From Trebonia sp050013875 (GTDB lineage: Bacteria > Actinomycetota > Actinomycetes > Streptosporangiales > Streptosporangiaceae): a stretch of DNA of 64,000 bases. Shown in pieces: positions 1 through 8,474 of this stretch (within the stretch, counting starts at the first letter, position 1; every line of letters begins with the position of its first letter). The stretch covers positions 1-64,000 of the forward strand of contig JBEKEK010000076.1 in assembly GCA_050013875.1 (NCBI GenBank). The letters are read 5' to 3'. Position numbers and translations under genes: made by a program. The notes beneath the pieces are model-generated. The model was given only the letters and a program-made list of their open reading frames with translations. It had not been told where the DNA came from and ran no database searches.

Positions 1-165
1 CAGGCACAGCAGGCACAGCAGGCACAGCAAGTCCCTCAGCAGGCTCCGGCTGCCGAGGATTCCATGAGTGACCAGCTCAACAAGCTCACCTCGCTGCACG
101 GGCAGGGAGCGCTCACCGATGCCGAGTTCAGCGCGGCCAAGGCAAAACTCCTGGGCAACGGCTGA
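1..165 (+). CDS. C-terminal end of a SHOCT-domain protein (5' end outside window)
   Basis: Frame 1 is open from the first base to the TGA at 163-165 and gives 54 residues with no start in view. The first ten residues are Gln/Ala repeats coded by a repeated CAGGCACAG unit. A linker (VPQQAPAAEDS) follows. The last ~30 residues read as a SHOCT domain: QLNKLTSLHGQGALTDAEF, then AAKAKLL. SHOCT domains are short C-terminal oligomerisation helices found on many actinobacterial membrane and secreted proteins. The rest of the protein cannot be seen, so its function is unknown. A strong terminator hairpin follows. Confidence 0.75.
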   Translation, partial: QAQQAQQAQQVPQQAPAAEDSMSDQLNKLTSLHGQGALTDAEFSAAKAKLLGNG

Positions 166-248
166 CGGCTGACGGCTGAGGGCCTTTGGCCGGGACTTGT
201 CTTGGCCGGGACTGCCACGGCCGGCGTTCGGGTCAAGGCTCGCAGCGG

Positions 249-284
249 CCGGCCGGGCGATGGGGGTGCCCATCGCCCGGCCGG
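249..284 (+). terminator. Perfect 16-bp hairpin, likely terminator
   Basis: CCGGCCGGGCGATGGG (249-264) pairs perfectly with 269-284 around the tetraloop GGTG. There is no T-tract, as is common in high-GC actinomycetes. It lies between the SHOCT gene and the SRPBCC gene and most likely ends the upstream transcript. Confidence 0.6.
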
Positions 285-308
285 TGATCGCGACGTAGCA
301 TTTGGTAC

Positions 309-779
309 ATGAAACCGGTGACGGTGACTATTGACGTGCCGCAGCCTCGCGAGGCCGTCTATGACTTCCTCGACCTGATGGCCAACCACGAGCCGTTCAA
401 CGACCACATGATGCGGGACTGGCAATTTGAGGGACCCCCGCGCGGGATCGGGTCCAAAGCGCGGGTCAAAGCGGTCGCCGCCGGCCGCACCGAAACCGTC
501 GACATCGAGGTCATCGAGGCCGAGCGCCCGGTGAAGACCGTTGAGCGCAATGTCGGCGCGGGCGGCAAGCGGGTCGGCACCGGGACCTACACGCTGGCGG
601 ACCTGCCCGACGGGGGCACCCGGGTCACCTTCACGTACGCCTGGCAGCAGGCCCCATGGAACGAGCGGCTGGCGGAGCCCATCGTCCGCGGCATCGCCCG
701 CCGCGCTTTCGGGCAGTCGATGCAGCGGCTGGCCGGCCAGCTCAGAACCGCTAAGGCTGGCGACGCCGGCCAGGCTTGA
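309..779 (+). CDS. SRPBCC family protein (START/polyketide-cyclase-like)
   Basis: 156 residues, the usual size for a single SRPBCC (Bet v 1-like) domain that binds hydrophobic ligands. The start MKPVTVTIDVPQPREAVYDF is the typical first strand followed by the helix entry, where members carry the P-x-x-V-[FY]-D-[FY] pattern. The middle is beta-rich and the C-terminal helix (SMQRLAGQLRTA) closes the pocket. No catalytic residues can be assigned, so the ligand is unknown. Its last 29 bases overlap the 3' end of the convergent citrate-synthase-like gene. The ATG at 309 has no strong Shine-Dalgarno but begins exactly at the domain. Confidence 0.85.
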   Translation: MKPVTVTIDVPQPREAVYDFLDLMANHEPFNDHMMRDWQFEGPPRGIGSKARVKAVAAGRTETVDIEVIEAERPVKTVERNVGAGGKRVGTGTYTLADLPDGGTRVTFTYAWQQAPWNERLAEPIVRGIARRAFGQSMQRLAGQLRTAKAGDAGQA

Positions 780-1947
780 CGGCGCGGCCACGGAAGCGCA
801 GCGGCGGCTCGGCGTACTCCTCGGCCGCGTGGGCGATCCAGCCCGCGGTCCGGGCCACAGCGAAGATCGCCATGGCCGCGTCCGCGGGCATGCGGGCGGC
901 GTAGGTGAGGGCACCGAGCGCGAGATCCGCGTTGGGTGGCGCTGGCGCTTCCCGCCGCGCGTTCTCGATGAGGACGCGATCCTCGCCGGTCGCGAACGCG
1001 TACACCGCTTCGAGGAGCGGCGCTGCCCGGGGATCGCCGTGCCGGTGGACCGGGTGGCCGAATCCCGTGGTGACCGCTTCCTTCGCCAGCAGCTTTTCGT
1101 GCACGATCCGGGCGGCGCCGCCGTGCAGGCGGCCGCTCAGCGTGCCCAGGCCCGCGAGCAGGCAATTAGCCGGGGTAGCGCGCGCGGACGCGGCGACCCG
1201 GACGGCCAGCGTGGAGAGTGCGAGCTCATGCTCGGCCAGCAGGACCAGCGCGATGTTGAGGGCGCGGACGCGGGCATCGGTCGGGCGCAGCGGGGACCAG
1301 CGCTGCCAGAGGCCTCGCGCCACCGAGCAAGCCGGGTTGGGCGACGCGGGTCCGGTGGTATCGCCGCTGCCCTCCCCACTGGCGTCGATGAGGCAGCTGA
1401 TCATGCCGCGGCCGCAGGACGGCCAGTCCGGGGCGGACGTGGCCGCGGCGACACCCGGGCCAGTGACATCGTCGGTGGCCCCGCCGGTCATGGTGGCGAC
1501 CGCGACTGCGAAGCGTTGCAAAACGGGGATCTCGCGGATCAGCGCAGGGGGCGGCCAGCATCGCGGGTCCTGCGGGCGAGGCCGGCCCCAGCCATCGGCT
1601 GTTTCCTGGTGCGGGCGCTCCTGCCAGAGCAGCTCCGCGACCCGTTCAAACGGCTCCTCGGCCTTGACCAGATCCAGCACGCTAATACCGCGGTAATGCA
1701 CCGCCCCGTCGGCCACCGTGCTCACCCGGGTGGCTATGACGAGGTCGATGCTCGCGGCCGGGCGTGGCAGCGTGCGAGGGCGAGAGCGCTGGGCGAGCAA
1801 TTCAAGCTCATCAGAGTCATACCGGCTGCCGCGGCCGTCGGCAGCGCGGACGCGGCGCAGCGAGCCCCGGCTCACATAGGCGTACAGGGTGCGGACGTCG
1901 ACGCCGAGCCGATCCGCCGCCGTCCGCGCATCCACCAGCTCACCCAT
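751..1947 (-). CDS. Citrate synthase-like protein with N-terminal DNA-binding helix-turn-helix
   Basis: Residues ~1-50 (GELVDARTAADRLGVDVRTL..., AYVSRGSLRR) form an excisionase/MerR-like helix-turn-helix. The rest is a citrate synthase fold. Recognisable blocks are HELALSTLAVRVAAS, the GRLHGGA loop and the active-site GFGHPVHRHGDPRA segment with its catalytic His. Such HTH-citrate synthases are a known actinobacterial family; whether they make citrate, make methylcitrate or only regulate is not settled. The reading frame runs up to a TTG at 1965, but that start would sit inside the palindrome at 1959-1974, so I prefer the ATG at 1947. It is divergent from a CoA-transferase, suggesting joint control and shared acyl-CoA chemistry. 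Confidence 0.85.
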   Translation of the reverse strand: MGELVDARTAADRLGVDVRTLYAYVSRGSLRRVRAADGRGSRYDSDELELLAQRSRPRTLPRPAASIDLVIATRVSTVADGAVHYRGISVLDLVKAEEPFERVAELLWQERPHQETADGWGRPRPQDPRCWPPPALIREIPVLQRFAVAVATMTGGATDDVTGPGVAAATSAPDWPSCGRGMISCLIDASGEGSGDTTGPASPNPACSVARGLWQRWSPLRPTDARVRALNIALVLLAEHELALSTLAVRVAASARATPANCLLAGLGTLSGRLHGGAARIVHEKLLAKEAVTTGFGHPVHRHGDPRAAPLLEAVYAFATGEDRVLIENARREAPAPPNADLALGALTYAARMPADAAMAIFAVARTAGWIAHAAEEYAEPPLRFRGRAVKPGRRRQP

Positions 1948-1958
1948 GACGTTGACGA

Positions 1959-1974
1959 TAATCAACGTTGATTA
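1959..1974. promoter_or_regulatory. 16-bp perfect palindrome in the divergent promoter region
   Basis: TAATCAACGTTGATTA equals its own reverse complement. It lies midway between the ATG of the HTH-citrate synthase (1947) and the ATG of the CoA-transferase (2005), a gap of only 57 bp in which two promoters must fit. An operator controlling both genes is the simplest reading. The HTH-citrate synthase itself is a candidate binder. Confidence 0.6.
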
Positions 1975-2004
1975 AGCGTGCTACCCGCGCCCAGAATCAA
2001 TGTC

Positions 2005-3435
2005 ATGACGCAGCCGGAACAGCTCAGTGACATCACCGCGCGGGTGTGGAGCGAGGTCGGCGGACCGGCCGGCCTGCTTGGCTCGGTCGGCACCGGCGGG
2101 CCGCGCACGGTGCTGCCATCGCAGTTCGACGTGACCGGCCTGGCGACGGCCTCGGTGGCGGCCGCGACGCTGGCCGCCGCCGAGTTCCTCGCGGCCGGGA
2201 ACGGCACGCGGCCGCTGCCGGTCACGGTGGACAGCCGGCTGGCGTGCGCGGCCTTCGCCGCCGAGGGACTGTTCACCCCGGTGGGCTGGGAACTCCCGGC
2301 CATCTGGGACCCGATCGCCGGGAACTACCGGACGCGGGACGGGTGGATCCGGCTGCACACCAACTACGCCTACCACCGGGCGGTCGTCGAGCGGTTGCTT
2401 GGCGCGGCGGACCGCGAGTCCGTTCGGGCGGCGGTGGCCCGGTGGAAGGCCGAGGATCTTGAGACCGCGGTCGTCGAGGCGGGCGGGTGCGCGGCGGTCA
2501 TGCGTACCCGCGAGAACTGGCTGGCCTCGCCGGCGGGCGCCGCCACCGCGCGCGCCGCGCTGGTGTCTGCCGCGGAACGCCGGCTGCCGCCCGGCCCGGA
2601 AGTGACGGCAAGCAGGGGAGTCTCGGCCGGCCCGGGAGGGGATGGCGGACGGCGGCCGTACGCCGGCGTGCGGGTGCTTGACCTCACGCGCGTCATCGCC
2701 GGGCCGGTGGGCACGCGGTTCCTGGCCGCCCACGGTGCGGAGGTGCTCCGGGTCGACCCGCCAGGCTTCGCCGAGGTGCCCGCGCTCCTGCCGGAGACGA
2801 CGGCGGGCAAGCGGACCGCCGCGCTCGACCTCAGGACGGCAGGCGGCCGGGCGGCCTTCGAGGGTCTCGTCGCGGCCGCCGACGTCTTGGTGACCGGGCT
2901 GCGCGCGGACGCCCTGGCAGCGCTCGGCTATCACGACGGCGCGCTGGCCGACCTGAACCCGGCGCTGATTGTCGCTTCGCTCGACGCCTACGGATGGGAC
3001 GGCCCCTGGCAGGACCGCCGCGGGTTCGACAGCCTCGTGCAGATGAGCGCGGGCATCGCGGCGGCGGGCGCCGCGGCAACGGGGGCCGACCACCCGGTGC
3101 CGCTGCCCGTGCAGGCCCTCGACCACGGATGCGGTTACCTGATCGCGGCCGCGGTGGGCCGCGCCCTGACCCGCCGACTCACAGAATCCGTGGTGAGCCG
3201 GATCCGCGTGTCCCTCATCGGCGTGGCCAACCTGCTGTGGTCGCTGCCCCGCGCAGGTGACCTAGGCGAGCAGCCGTCAATGCCGAAACCGGGCGACTTC
3301 GGCCTGGTGGACACGCACACCGCCTGGGGGCCGGCCCGCAGGGTGCCGCTGCCGGGCGAGATCGCCGGGGTCGATCCGGAGTGGCGGATCGAGGCGGGCC
3401 CGCTCGGCCGTCACCAGCCGACCTGGGCCGGCTGA
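2005..3435 (+). CDS. CaiB/BaiF family CoA-transferase
   Basis: About 476 residues from the ATG at 2005; an upstream in-frame GTG at 1978 is less likely. Class III CoA-transferases move CoA between carboxylic acids through a mixed anhydride on a catalytic Asp. The family signature VLDLTRVIAGPVGTRFLA appears in the middle of the protein, followed by GAEVLRVDPP and TTAGKRTAALDLRT. The first ~210 residues look like a partial second CoA-transferase lobe, giving a longer protein than the usual ~400. The substrate is not predictable. It is divergently paired with the HTH-citrate synthase, so an acyl-CoA such as propionyl- or succinyl-type is plausible but unproven. Confidence 0.82.
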   Translation: MTQPEQLSDITARVWSEVGGPAGLLGSVGTGGPRTVLPSQFDVTGLATASVAAATLAAAEFLAAGNGTRPLPVTVDSRLACAAFAAEGLFTPVGWELPAIWDPIAGNYRTRDGWIRLHTNYAYHRAVVERLLGAADRESVRAAVARWKAEDLETAVVEAGGCAAVMRTRENWLASPAGAATARAALVSAAERRLPPGPEVTASRGVSAGPGGDGGRRPYAGVRVLDLTRVIAGPVGTRFLAAHGAEVLRVDPPGFAEVPALLPETTAGKRTAALDLRTAGGRAAFEGLVAAADVLVTGLRADALAALGYHDGALADLNPALIVASLDAYGWDGPWQDRRGFDSLVQMSAGIAAAGAAATGADHPVPLPVQALDHGCGYLIAAAVGRALTRRLTESVVSRIRVSLIGVANLLWSLPRAGDLGEQPSMPKPGDFGLVDTHTAWGPARRVPLPGEIAGVDPEWRIEAGPLGRHQPTWAG

Positions 3436-3504
3436 GAACGCACTCAGCCCGGGCCCGATGGTTCCGCTGCTCCGCACGGGTCCGAGGCCAAGGCCGTCGG
3501 TAGG

Positions 3505-4689
3505 GTGTGTTCCGTGCCGGACGCGACGCTCCACCCCGAGCCGTTCACGCCGCGGGCTTCGCCCGCGGCCCTCGAGGACCTCCGCACGCGGCTGCGCGCG
3601 ACCCGCTGGCCGGATGCCCCCGAGGACGCCGGGTGGTCGATCGGAACCGACGTCGCCTACCTCCGCGAGCTGGCCGGCTACTGGGCGGACCTGTTCGACT
3701 GGCCGGCGCAGGAGGCGGCGCTCGCCCGGCTTCCCCGCTTCCGTGTCCGGCTTGGCGGCCTTGGGATCCATTTCGTGCACGCCCGGGCCGCCGCGCCGAC
3801 CGGGCCTGTGCTGCCGCTTGTGCTCAGCCACGGCTGGCCGGACTCGTTCTGGCGCTACGCGAAGGTCATCTCGCTCCTGACCGACCCGGCCGCGCACGGT
3901 GCCGACCCCGCCGACGCGTTTGACGTGGTGGTGCCGGACATGCCGGGCTACGGGTACTCCGACCGCCCGGCCGGTGCGGCACTGGACTCCATCGCCGTCG
4001 CCGGCCTGTGGACCGAACTCATGAGCGGCCTCGGCTACCCACGGTTCGGCGCGGCGGGCGGGGACATCGGCAGCAGTGTCAGCCGCTACCTCGGGCTCGA
4101 TCACCCCGACCGGGTCGTGGCCGTCCACCGCACCGACGCGGGGGTGCCCGTCTTCACCGGCGACCCGGGCGACCTCACGCCCGAGGAACGTGCCTGGATC
4201 GGCGACGTCGCCGCCTGGGGTGCGGCCGAGGGCGCCTACGCCGCCATGCACCGTACCAAGCCCCAGACCGCGGCGGTGGGGCTCAACGACTCCCCCGCCG
4301 GGCTGGCCGCGTGGATCGTCGAGAAGCTCCGGTCCTGGAGCGATTGCGACGGCGACGTTGAACGGCGCTTTTCCAGGGATGAAATCCTCACCAACATCAC
4401 GATCTACTGGCTCACCGGCACCATCGGTTCTTCGATGCGCATGTACAACGCCAACGCCGCGATCCCGCCAGCGCAGCACGCCCGCCGGGTCGAGGTGCCG
4501 TCCGGCTTCTCGCTCTTCCCGGCCGACATCTCCCGCCCCCCGCAGGCGTGGCTTGACCGCACCGCGAACGTCGTCCGGGTGACCAGGCTCCCGCGCGGCG
4601 GGCACTTCGCGCCCTTCGAGGAGCCCGAACTCTACGCGCGCGAACTGCGCGAGTTCTTCCGCCCTTACCGGACGCCGCCGAAGGCCTGA
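3505..4689 (+). CDS. Epoxide hydrolase family protein (EHN + alpha/beta hydrolase)
   Basis: 394 residues. Residues ~10-115 are the epoxide hydrolase N-terminal (EHN) lid (FTPRASPAALEDLRTRL..., RLPRFRV). The alpha/beta-hydrolase core follows with the oxyanion motif HGWPDSFWRY, DMPGYGYSD, the nucleophile-elbow Asp in GGDIGSSVS and the C-terminal catalytic His in GGHFAPFEEPE. Having Asp rather than Ser as nucleophile fits an epoxide hydrolase, which turns epoxides into diols in the cytosol. The GTG at 3505 or the GTG at 3514 could be the start. It sits 69 bp after the CoA-transferase, so co-transcription is possible. Confidence 0.85.
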   Translation: MCSVPDATLHPEPFTPRASPAALEDLRTRLRATRWPDAPEDAGWSIGTDVAYLRELAGYWADLFDWPAQEAALARLPRFRVRLGGLGIHFVHARAAAPTGPVLPLVLSHGWPDSFWRYAKVISLLTDPAAHGADPADAFDVVVPDMPGYGYSDRPAGAALDSIAVAGLWTELMSGLGYPRFGAAGGDIGSSVSRYLGLDHPDRVVAVHRTDAGVPVFTGDPGDLTPEERAWIGDVAAWGAAEGAYAAMHRTKPQTAAVGLNDSPAGLAAWIVEKLRSWSDCDGDVERRFSRDEILTNITIYWLTGTIGSSMRMYNANAAIPPAQHARRVEVPSGFSLFPADISRPPQAWLDRTANVVRVTRLPRGGHFAPFEEPELYARELREFFRPYRTPPKA

Positions 4690-4778
4690 AGGCGCCACGC
4701 CCGAGAGGGCTGCCCGCGCGAGAGGATCAGGCGGGACGCACCGCGGCGAGTCCCTGGGACAGCCCCCGCCGGACGCGA

Positions 4779-5171
4779 TCACCCAGCTGGCCGGCTGGCG
4801 TGTCCCGCAACGCACCGCCAGCCTTCGGGTGTGCGGACCCACATCTGGGTCAGGCGCAGGTTGAAGGCGTGGTCCTGCCCGTCCCTGCTTACCTCATCGG
4901 TCACCGCCGCGGTCAGCACCGCCGCATCGCCGACCACGGTCACCTTGATGTCCGCCAGCCGCTGCGACCGCCACCGCAGGTTCCCGCGGGTATTGCCGCC
5001 GATGTAGTCCTCATAGCCAAGAACCTCGCCAAGAAAAGACGTCCACTGCAGGCCAGGGTGCATAAGCGAACGCAACGCCTGCTCGTCCCCGGCCGCCAGC
5101 GCCGCGGCACGGCGCAAGGCCGCCTCGATCACCTGCTCTTCGGCGGATGCTACGTCTGGCGCCAAGCCCAT
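4779..5171 (-). CDS. NTF2-like/SnoaL-type protein (DUF4440 class)
   Basis: 130 residues from the ATG at 5171. That start is chosen because GGGAGGT lies 7 bases upstream, although the frame stays open to 5306. The sequence EEQVIEAALRRAAALAAGDE, LRSLMHPGLQW, TVVGDAAVLTAAVTDEV and MWVRTPEGWRCVAGHAS follows the cone-shaped NTF2 fold, with helices first and a curved sheet after. Many such proteins are orphan ketosteroid-isomerase-like enzymes or binding proteins; no catalytic pair is evident. It faces the epoxide hydrolase tail to tail. Confidence 0.8.
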   Translation of the reverse strand: MGLAPDVASAEEQVIEAALRRAAALAAGDEQALRSLMHPGLQWTSFLGEVLGYEDYIGGNTRGNLRWRSQRLADIKVTVVGDAAVLTAAVTDEVSRDGQDHAFNLRLTQMWVRTPEGWRCVAGHASRPAG

Positions 5172-5399
5172 CGCGATACCTCCCGGCGAAAGAAACGACC
5201 GGGCACCCGCCCCGCCACCGGCCAGTGCCATCATCTCAGCGCGCGGAACCGCGGGACCGAGCACGGGCGGCAGATATGCCCATCGTGTGGGCACGTACGA
5301 CGGCACCGTAAGGGCTTGTCGCGATCTGAGACGAGAGCCGAGTGCCGCCGTGCCAGGATCGAGCCAAGAAGTTACGACTGCGATCCGAAATGAGGACTT

Positions 5400-6011
5400 G
5401 TGGGCGAGTCGGAGAGCAAGTCGCGACAGGCGCCTGGGCTGACTGTCGCTCTTGATATGCCGTCAGCGCGGATTCTCGCTGGCCAAGCGTCTGTTATTCA
5501 AGATCTGCAATTTGTCATGGACTGCTGTAAGCGGCTCCTCGAGGAACTGGCTAAACCCGAGGAGGATCGGGACGGGGTTGTGCCGCTCGCGTTGTGGTCA
5601 TCCGGACTGGTGGCCTACGCTCGCTGTTTCGGCGCGGGCAGGGGTTCCGGGCTGACAGTTGAAGATGTAGGGAAGCTGCCGCTGCAAGGGGCGGTAACGA
5701 AATTCCACGAATGGGTTATCGAGGAACGTGACAAGTTTACCGAGCATCCGGCGGACTCATTCGAGGCAGCGAAGGTCGGGGCCGCTCTTGCCCCCGCCGG
5801 GCAGAAAGAACGGCCGGTAGAAGGCATCGCGGTATTTTCCACGAGCCGTGTGCTTATCGATGTCACCGGCGTGCGTCAGCTGGGCGGCCTGGCGTCGGAA
5901 CTGGCGAAGCAAACCGCGGTCAAGGCGCAGAGCCAGCAGCAGTCGGTGCTCGCCGACGCGCGGCAGCTGGACATTGGCGATTTGTACGGTGCGCCGCCGC
6001 TGCGCGCGTAG
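5400..6011 (+). CDS. Hypothetical protein
   Basis: 203 residues from a GTG at 5400 with only a weak GAGG upstream. I do not recognise the family. It looks soluble and mainly helical at first (IQDLQFVMDCCKRLLEELAKPEED). A mixed middle (WSSGLVAYARCF, FHEWVIEERDKFTEHPADSFE) is followed by a beta-rich part (IAVFSTSRVLIDVTGVRQL) and a Gln-rich tail. There is no signal peptide or membrane segment. Its third-position GC is slightly lower than that of its neighbours. It stands alone between the NTF2 gene and the MBL gene. Confidence 0.6.
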   Translation: MGESESKSRQAPGLTVALDMPSARILAGQASVIQDLQFVMDCCKRLLEELAKPEEDRDGVVPLALWSSGLVAYARCFGAGRGSGLTVEDVGKLPLQGAVTKFHEWVIEERDKFTEHPADSFEAAKVGAALAPAGQKERPVEGIAVFSTSRVLIDVTGVRQLGGLASELAKQTAVKAQSQQQSVLADARQLDIGDLYGAPPLRA

Positions 6012-6263
6012 CGGCCCTGAACGCCGCGGCTGGCGGCACTCGCGGCCCGGTTCGGCTAGTAGACCGCCGCGTGTTATTCCGCCACCAGGCTGGAGTACTG
6101 CAGTCGAGCAACGCCGCCGTCGCGACTCAGCCAAGGCGCACATGTGCACTGACAGCGAGTGGCACCGGGTGCTCACAGCGGGCAAAGTCTAGGGTGGCGG
6201 CTGCGGGCAGTCCCCTGCTCGCACCCGACCCGCCAGCTTCGGGTAACCGACAGGAGGATGGCC

Positions 6264-7085
6264 GTGCCGGTCTGGATCTGCGCCACTTGCGGCAATCACT
6301 ATCGTGATCAGGAGTCGCCGCCGCCTGAATGCGTCATCTGTGCGGACGAGCGGCAATGGGTGCCGTCGTCGGGGCAGCGGTGGACGACGGCGGCCGAACT
6401 CGCCAGGGCCGGGCACCGCAGTGACATCCGCGAGGTCGAGCCAGGCCTGCTCGGCGTGGGGGTCAACCCGGTGGTGGCGATCGGCCAGCGGGGCCTGGTG
6501 ATCCAGACCCCGGGCGGCAATCTGCTGTGGGACCCGCCTGGATTCGTTGATGAGCGGGCCATCGCCGCGGTCAGGGAGATCGGCGGGCTGGCGGCGGTCA
6601 CCGCCAGCCACCCGCACTTCTACGGCTCGATCGTCGAGTGGAGTCATGCGTTCGGCGCGGAGATCCTGCTCCCCGAGGCCGACGTGCACTGGCTGACCCG
6701 CCCGGACCCCGCCGCGCGGACCTGGTCTGGTTCCCGGCCGGTCCTGCCGGGCGTCACCCTGGTCCAGTGCGGAGGCCATTTCCCCGGCAGCGCGGTCGCG
6801 CACTGGGCGGGCGGAGCGGACGGGGCGGGCGTCCTGCTGGCAGGCGACACCATTTTCGTGACGCCGGGAGAGGACCGGCTGACATTCGTGTGGAGCGCGC
6901 CGAACCGACTGCCGCTGCCAGAACGGGCGGTCCGGCGGGTAGTCGAGGCCGTGCGCCCGTATCGCTTCGACCGCATCTATGGCGGGTGGTGGCAGCCCGT
7001 GCTGCGCACCGGCGCCGCCGAGATCCTCGCGGCGTCGGCCAGCCGGTACATCGATTTCGTGCGCGGTGACGTGGCACTGGACTGA
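6264..7085 (+). CDS. MBL-fold metallo-hydrolase-like protein with N-terminal zinc ribbon
   Basis: The strong AGGAGG at 6251-6257 directly abuts the ATG at 6258 but is well spaced for the GTG at 6264, so I take the GTG. The N-terminus WICATCGNHY...PPECVICADERQ has two CxxC knuckles of a rubredoxin-like zinc ribbon. The rest has beta-lactamase-fold strands (GLLGVGVNPVVAIGQRGLVI, LLWDPPGFV). The usual HxHxDH metal motif is replaced by HPHFYGS, followed by a conserved-looking VEWSHAF, with later CGGHFPGS and LAGDTIFV. It is therefore a divergent member whose hydrolase activity is uncertain. Substrate unknown. Confidence 0.75.
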   Translation: MPVWICATCGNHYRDQESPPPECVICADERQWVPSSGQRWTTAAELARAGHRSDIREVEPGLLGVGVNPVVAIGQRGLVIQTPGGNLLWDPPGFVDERAIAAVREIGGLAAVTASHPHFYGSIVEWSHAFGAEILLPEADVHWLTRPDPAARTWSGSRPVLPGVTLVQCGGHFPGSAVAHWAGGADGAGVLLAGDTIFVTPGEDRLTFVWSAPNRLPLPERAVRRVVEAVRPYRFDRIYGGWWQPVLRTGAAEILAASASRYIDFVRGDVALD

Positions 7086-7207
7086 CCTGCCGGGCTTCCC
7101 TCTATCCGAGTCGAAGGCAGCCAGCAGGCACCGCGGTCGCTCCACCCGACGGCGGCCGGACGCTGCCTGGGTACCGTGGTCGTAGCCAGCTACCAGGGAG
7201 GGGAACC

Positions 7208-7294
7208 ATGCGGGTAAGCGACGCGGCGGCAACCGCGGGGACGGCACCACGAGCGCTGCGCTTCGACGAGGCCGCCGGCCGGATGCGCGGATGA
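7208..7294 (+). CDS. 28-residue ORF resembling a truncated MerR HTH, coupled to bioF
   Basis: The ATG at 7208 follows a strong GGGAGGGGAACC ribosome site. The product begins MRVSDAAATAGTAPRALRF, which matches the first helices of MerR-family regulators (typically ...PRALRYYE), then stops after RMRG. Its TGA (7292-7294) overlaps the bioF ATG (7291) as ATGA. bioF has no good ribosome site of its own, so this mini-ORF probably delivers ribosomes to bioF. It is either a MerR relic or a recruited leader peptide. Confidence 0.55.
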   Translation: MRVSDAAATAGTAPRALRFDEAAGRMRG

Positions 7295-8424
7295 CCGAGT
7301 CAAGCTTCCCGGCGTGGCTGGCAGCGCAGGCGGCCGATCGCGCCGACCGCGGGCTCGCCAGACGGCTCGTGCACGCCGACGGTGAGCACCTGCTCGACCT
7401 CGCGGGCAACGACTACCTCGGCCTCGCGCGCGATCCGCGGGTTGTGGCCGGCGCGGTGATGGCTGCCCAGTCGTACGGCGCCGGGGCTGGCGCCTCACGA
7501 CTGGTGTCGGGGACGCTGTCAATCCATACCGAACTGGAGCAGGAGATGGCCGCGTTCACTGGTTTCGCCAGCGCGCTGGCGTTCTCCACCGGCTACCACG
7601 CCAACCTCTCCGTCGTCCAGGCGCTCACCAATACCGACACGCTCATCGTCGCTGACGCGCATATCCACGCCTCGATGATCGACGCCTGCCGGCTCGCCCG
7701 TGCGACCGTGACCGTGACACCGCACAACGACGTGGCCGCCGTCGCCCGGGCGCTATCCGGCCGTAGCCAGCGCCGGGCGCTGGTGCTCACCGAGACGATC
7801 TACTCCGTCCTCGGCGACGCCGCGCCAATAGCCGAGCTAGCCGAGCTTGCCGCGGCCAATGACGCGGTACTCATCGCCGACGAAGCGCACGCTCTTGGCG
7901 TCGCCGGACCCGGCGGCAGAGGACTGCTCGCCGCGCACGGCCTAGCCGACCGCGGCGACGTGGTGGCGACGGGAACGCTGTCTAAGTCGTTCGGCTCACA
8001 GGGCGGCCTGGTGCTTGGCTTGCCCGCACTCCGCGAGCACCTCGTCAACCGGGCCCGGCCGTTCATCTACGACACCGGGCTCGCGCCAGCCGCCGCGGGC
8101 GCCGCGCTGGCGGCGCTACGGGTCCTGAAGGCCGCTCCGGAACTGGCCGGCCAGGCCCGGTGCAATGCCGCGATCCTGGCCGACGCCGTGGGGGTCGCCG
8201 CACCAGCCGGGGCGGTGCTGTCGGTGCCCATGCCAGGCCCGCGCGAGGCGCTGGCCGGCGTAGCGGCCGCCGCCGAACATGGCCTCCGCATTGGCTGCTT
8301 CCGGCCGCCGTCGACCCCGGACGGCGTCTCCCGCCTACGGCTGACCGCCCACGCGCACCACACCGACGAGAACCTGGCACTGGCAGCCAAGATCCTCCGG
8401 CTGATAGTCCCCGCCGCTAACTAG
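7291..8424 (+). CDS. bioF: 8-amino-7-oxononanoate synthase-like PLP enzyme
   Basis: 377 residues, the usual length for this alpha-oxoamine synthase. The enzyme condenses pimeloyl-CoA or pimeloyl-ACP with alanine in biotin synthesis, using PLP. Visible motifs are LDLAGNDYLGLA, SGTLSIHTELE, the PLP-pocket DEAHALGVAGPGGRGLL and the Schiff-base Lys in GTLSKSFGSQGG. Other alpha-oxoamine synthases (glycine C-acetyltransferase) share these, but the short N-terminus and actinobacterial motif spacing fit BioF best. No other bio genes are in the window. Translation is probably coupled to the upstream mini-ORF. Confidence 0.85.
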   Translation: MTESSFPAWLAAQAADRADRGLARRLVHADGEHLLDLAGNDYLGLARDPRVVAGAVMAAQSYGAGAGASRLVSGTLSIHTELEQEMAAFTGFASALAFSTGYHANLSVVQALTNTDTLIVADAHIHASMIDACRLARATVTVTPHNDVAAVARALSGRSQRRALVLTETIYSVLGDAAPIAELAELAAANDAVLIADEAHALGVAGPGGRGLLAAHGLADRGDVVATGTLSKSFGSQGGLVLGLPALREHLVNRARPFIYDTGLAPAAAGAALAALRVLKAAPELAGQARCNAAILADAVGVAAPAGAVLSVPMPGPREALAGVAAAAEHGLRIGCFRPPSTPDGVSRLRLTAHAHHTDENLALAAKILRLIVPAAN

Positions 8425-8474
8425 CCCAGTCCCAATGCTGGCAAGGGCAGAATTCGCGGCGCCGCCAAGCAGGT

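Noticed and set aside
1..30. CAGGCACAG repeated in tandem
   Set aside because: It is coding repetition for Gln-Ala-Gln in the SHOCT protein, not a separate repeat element.
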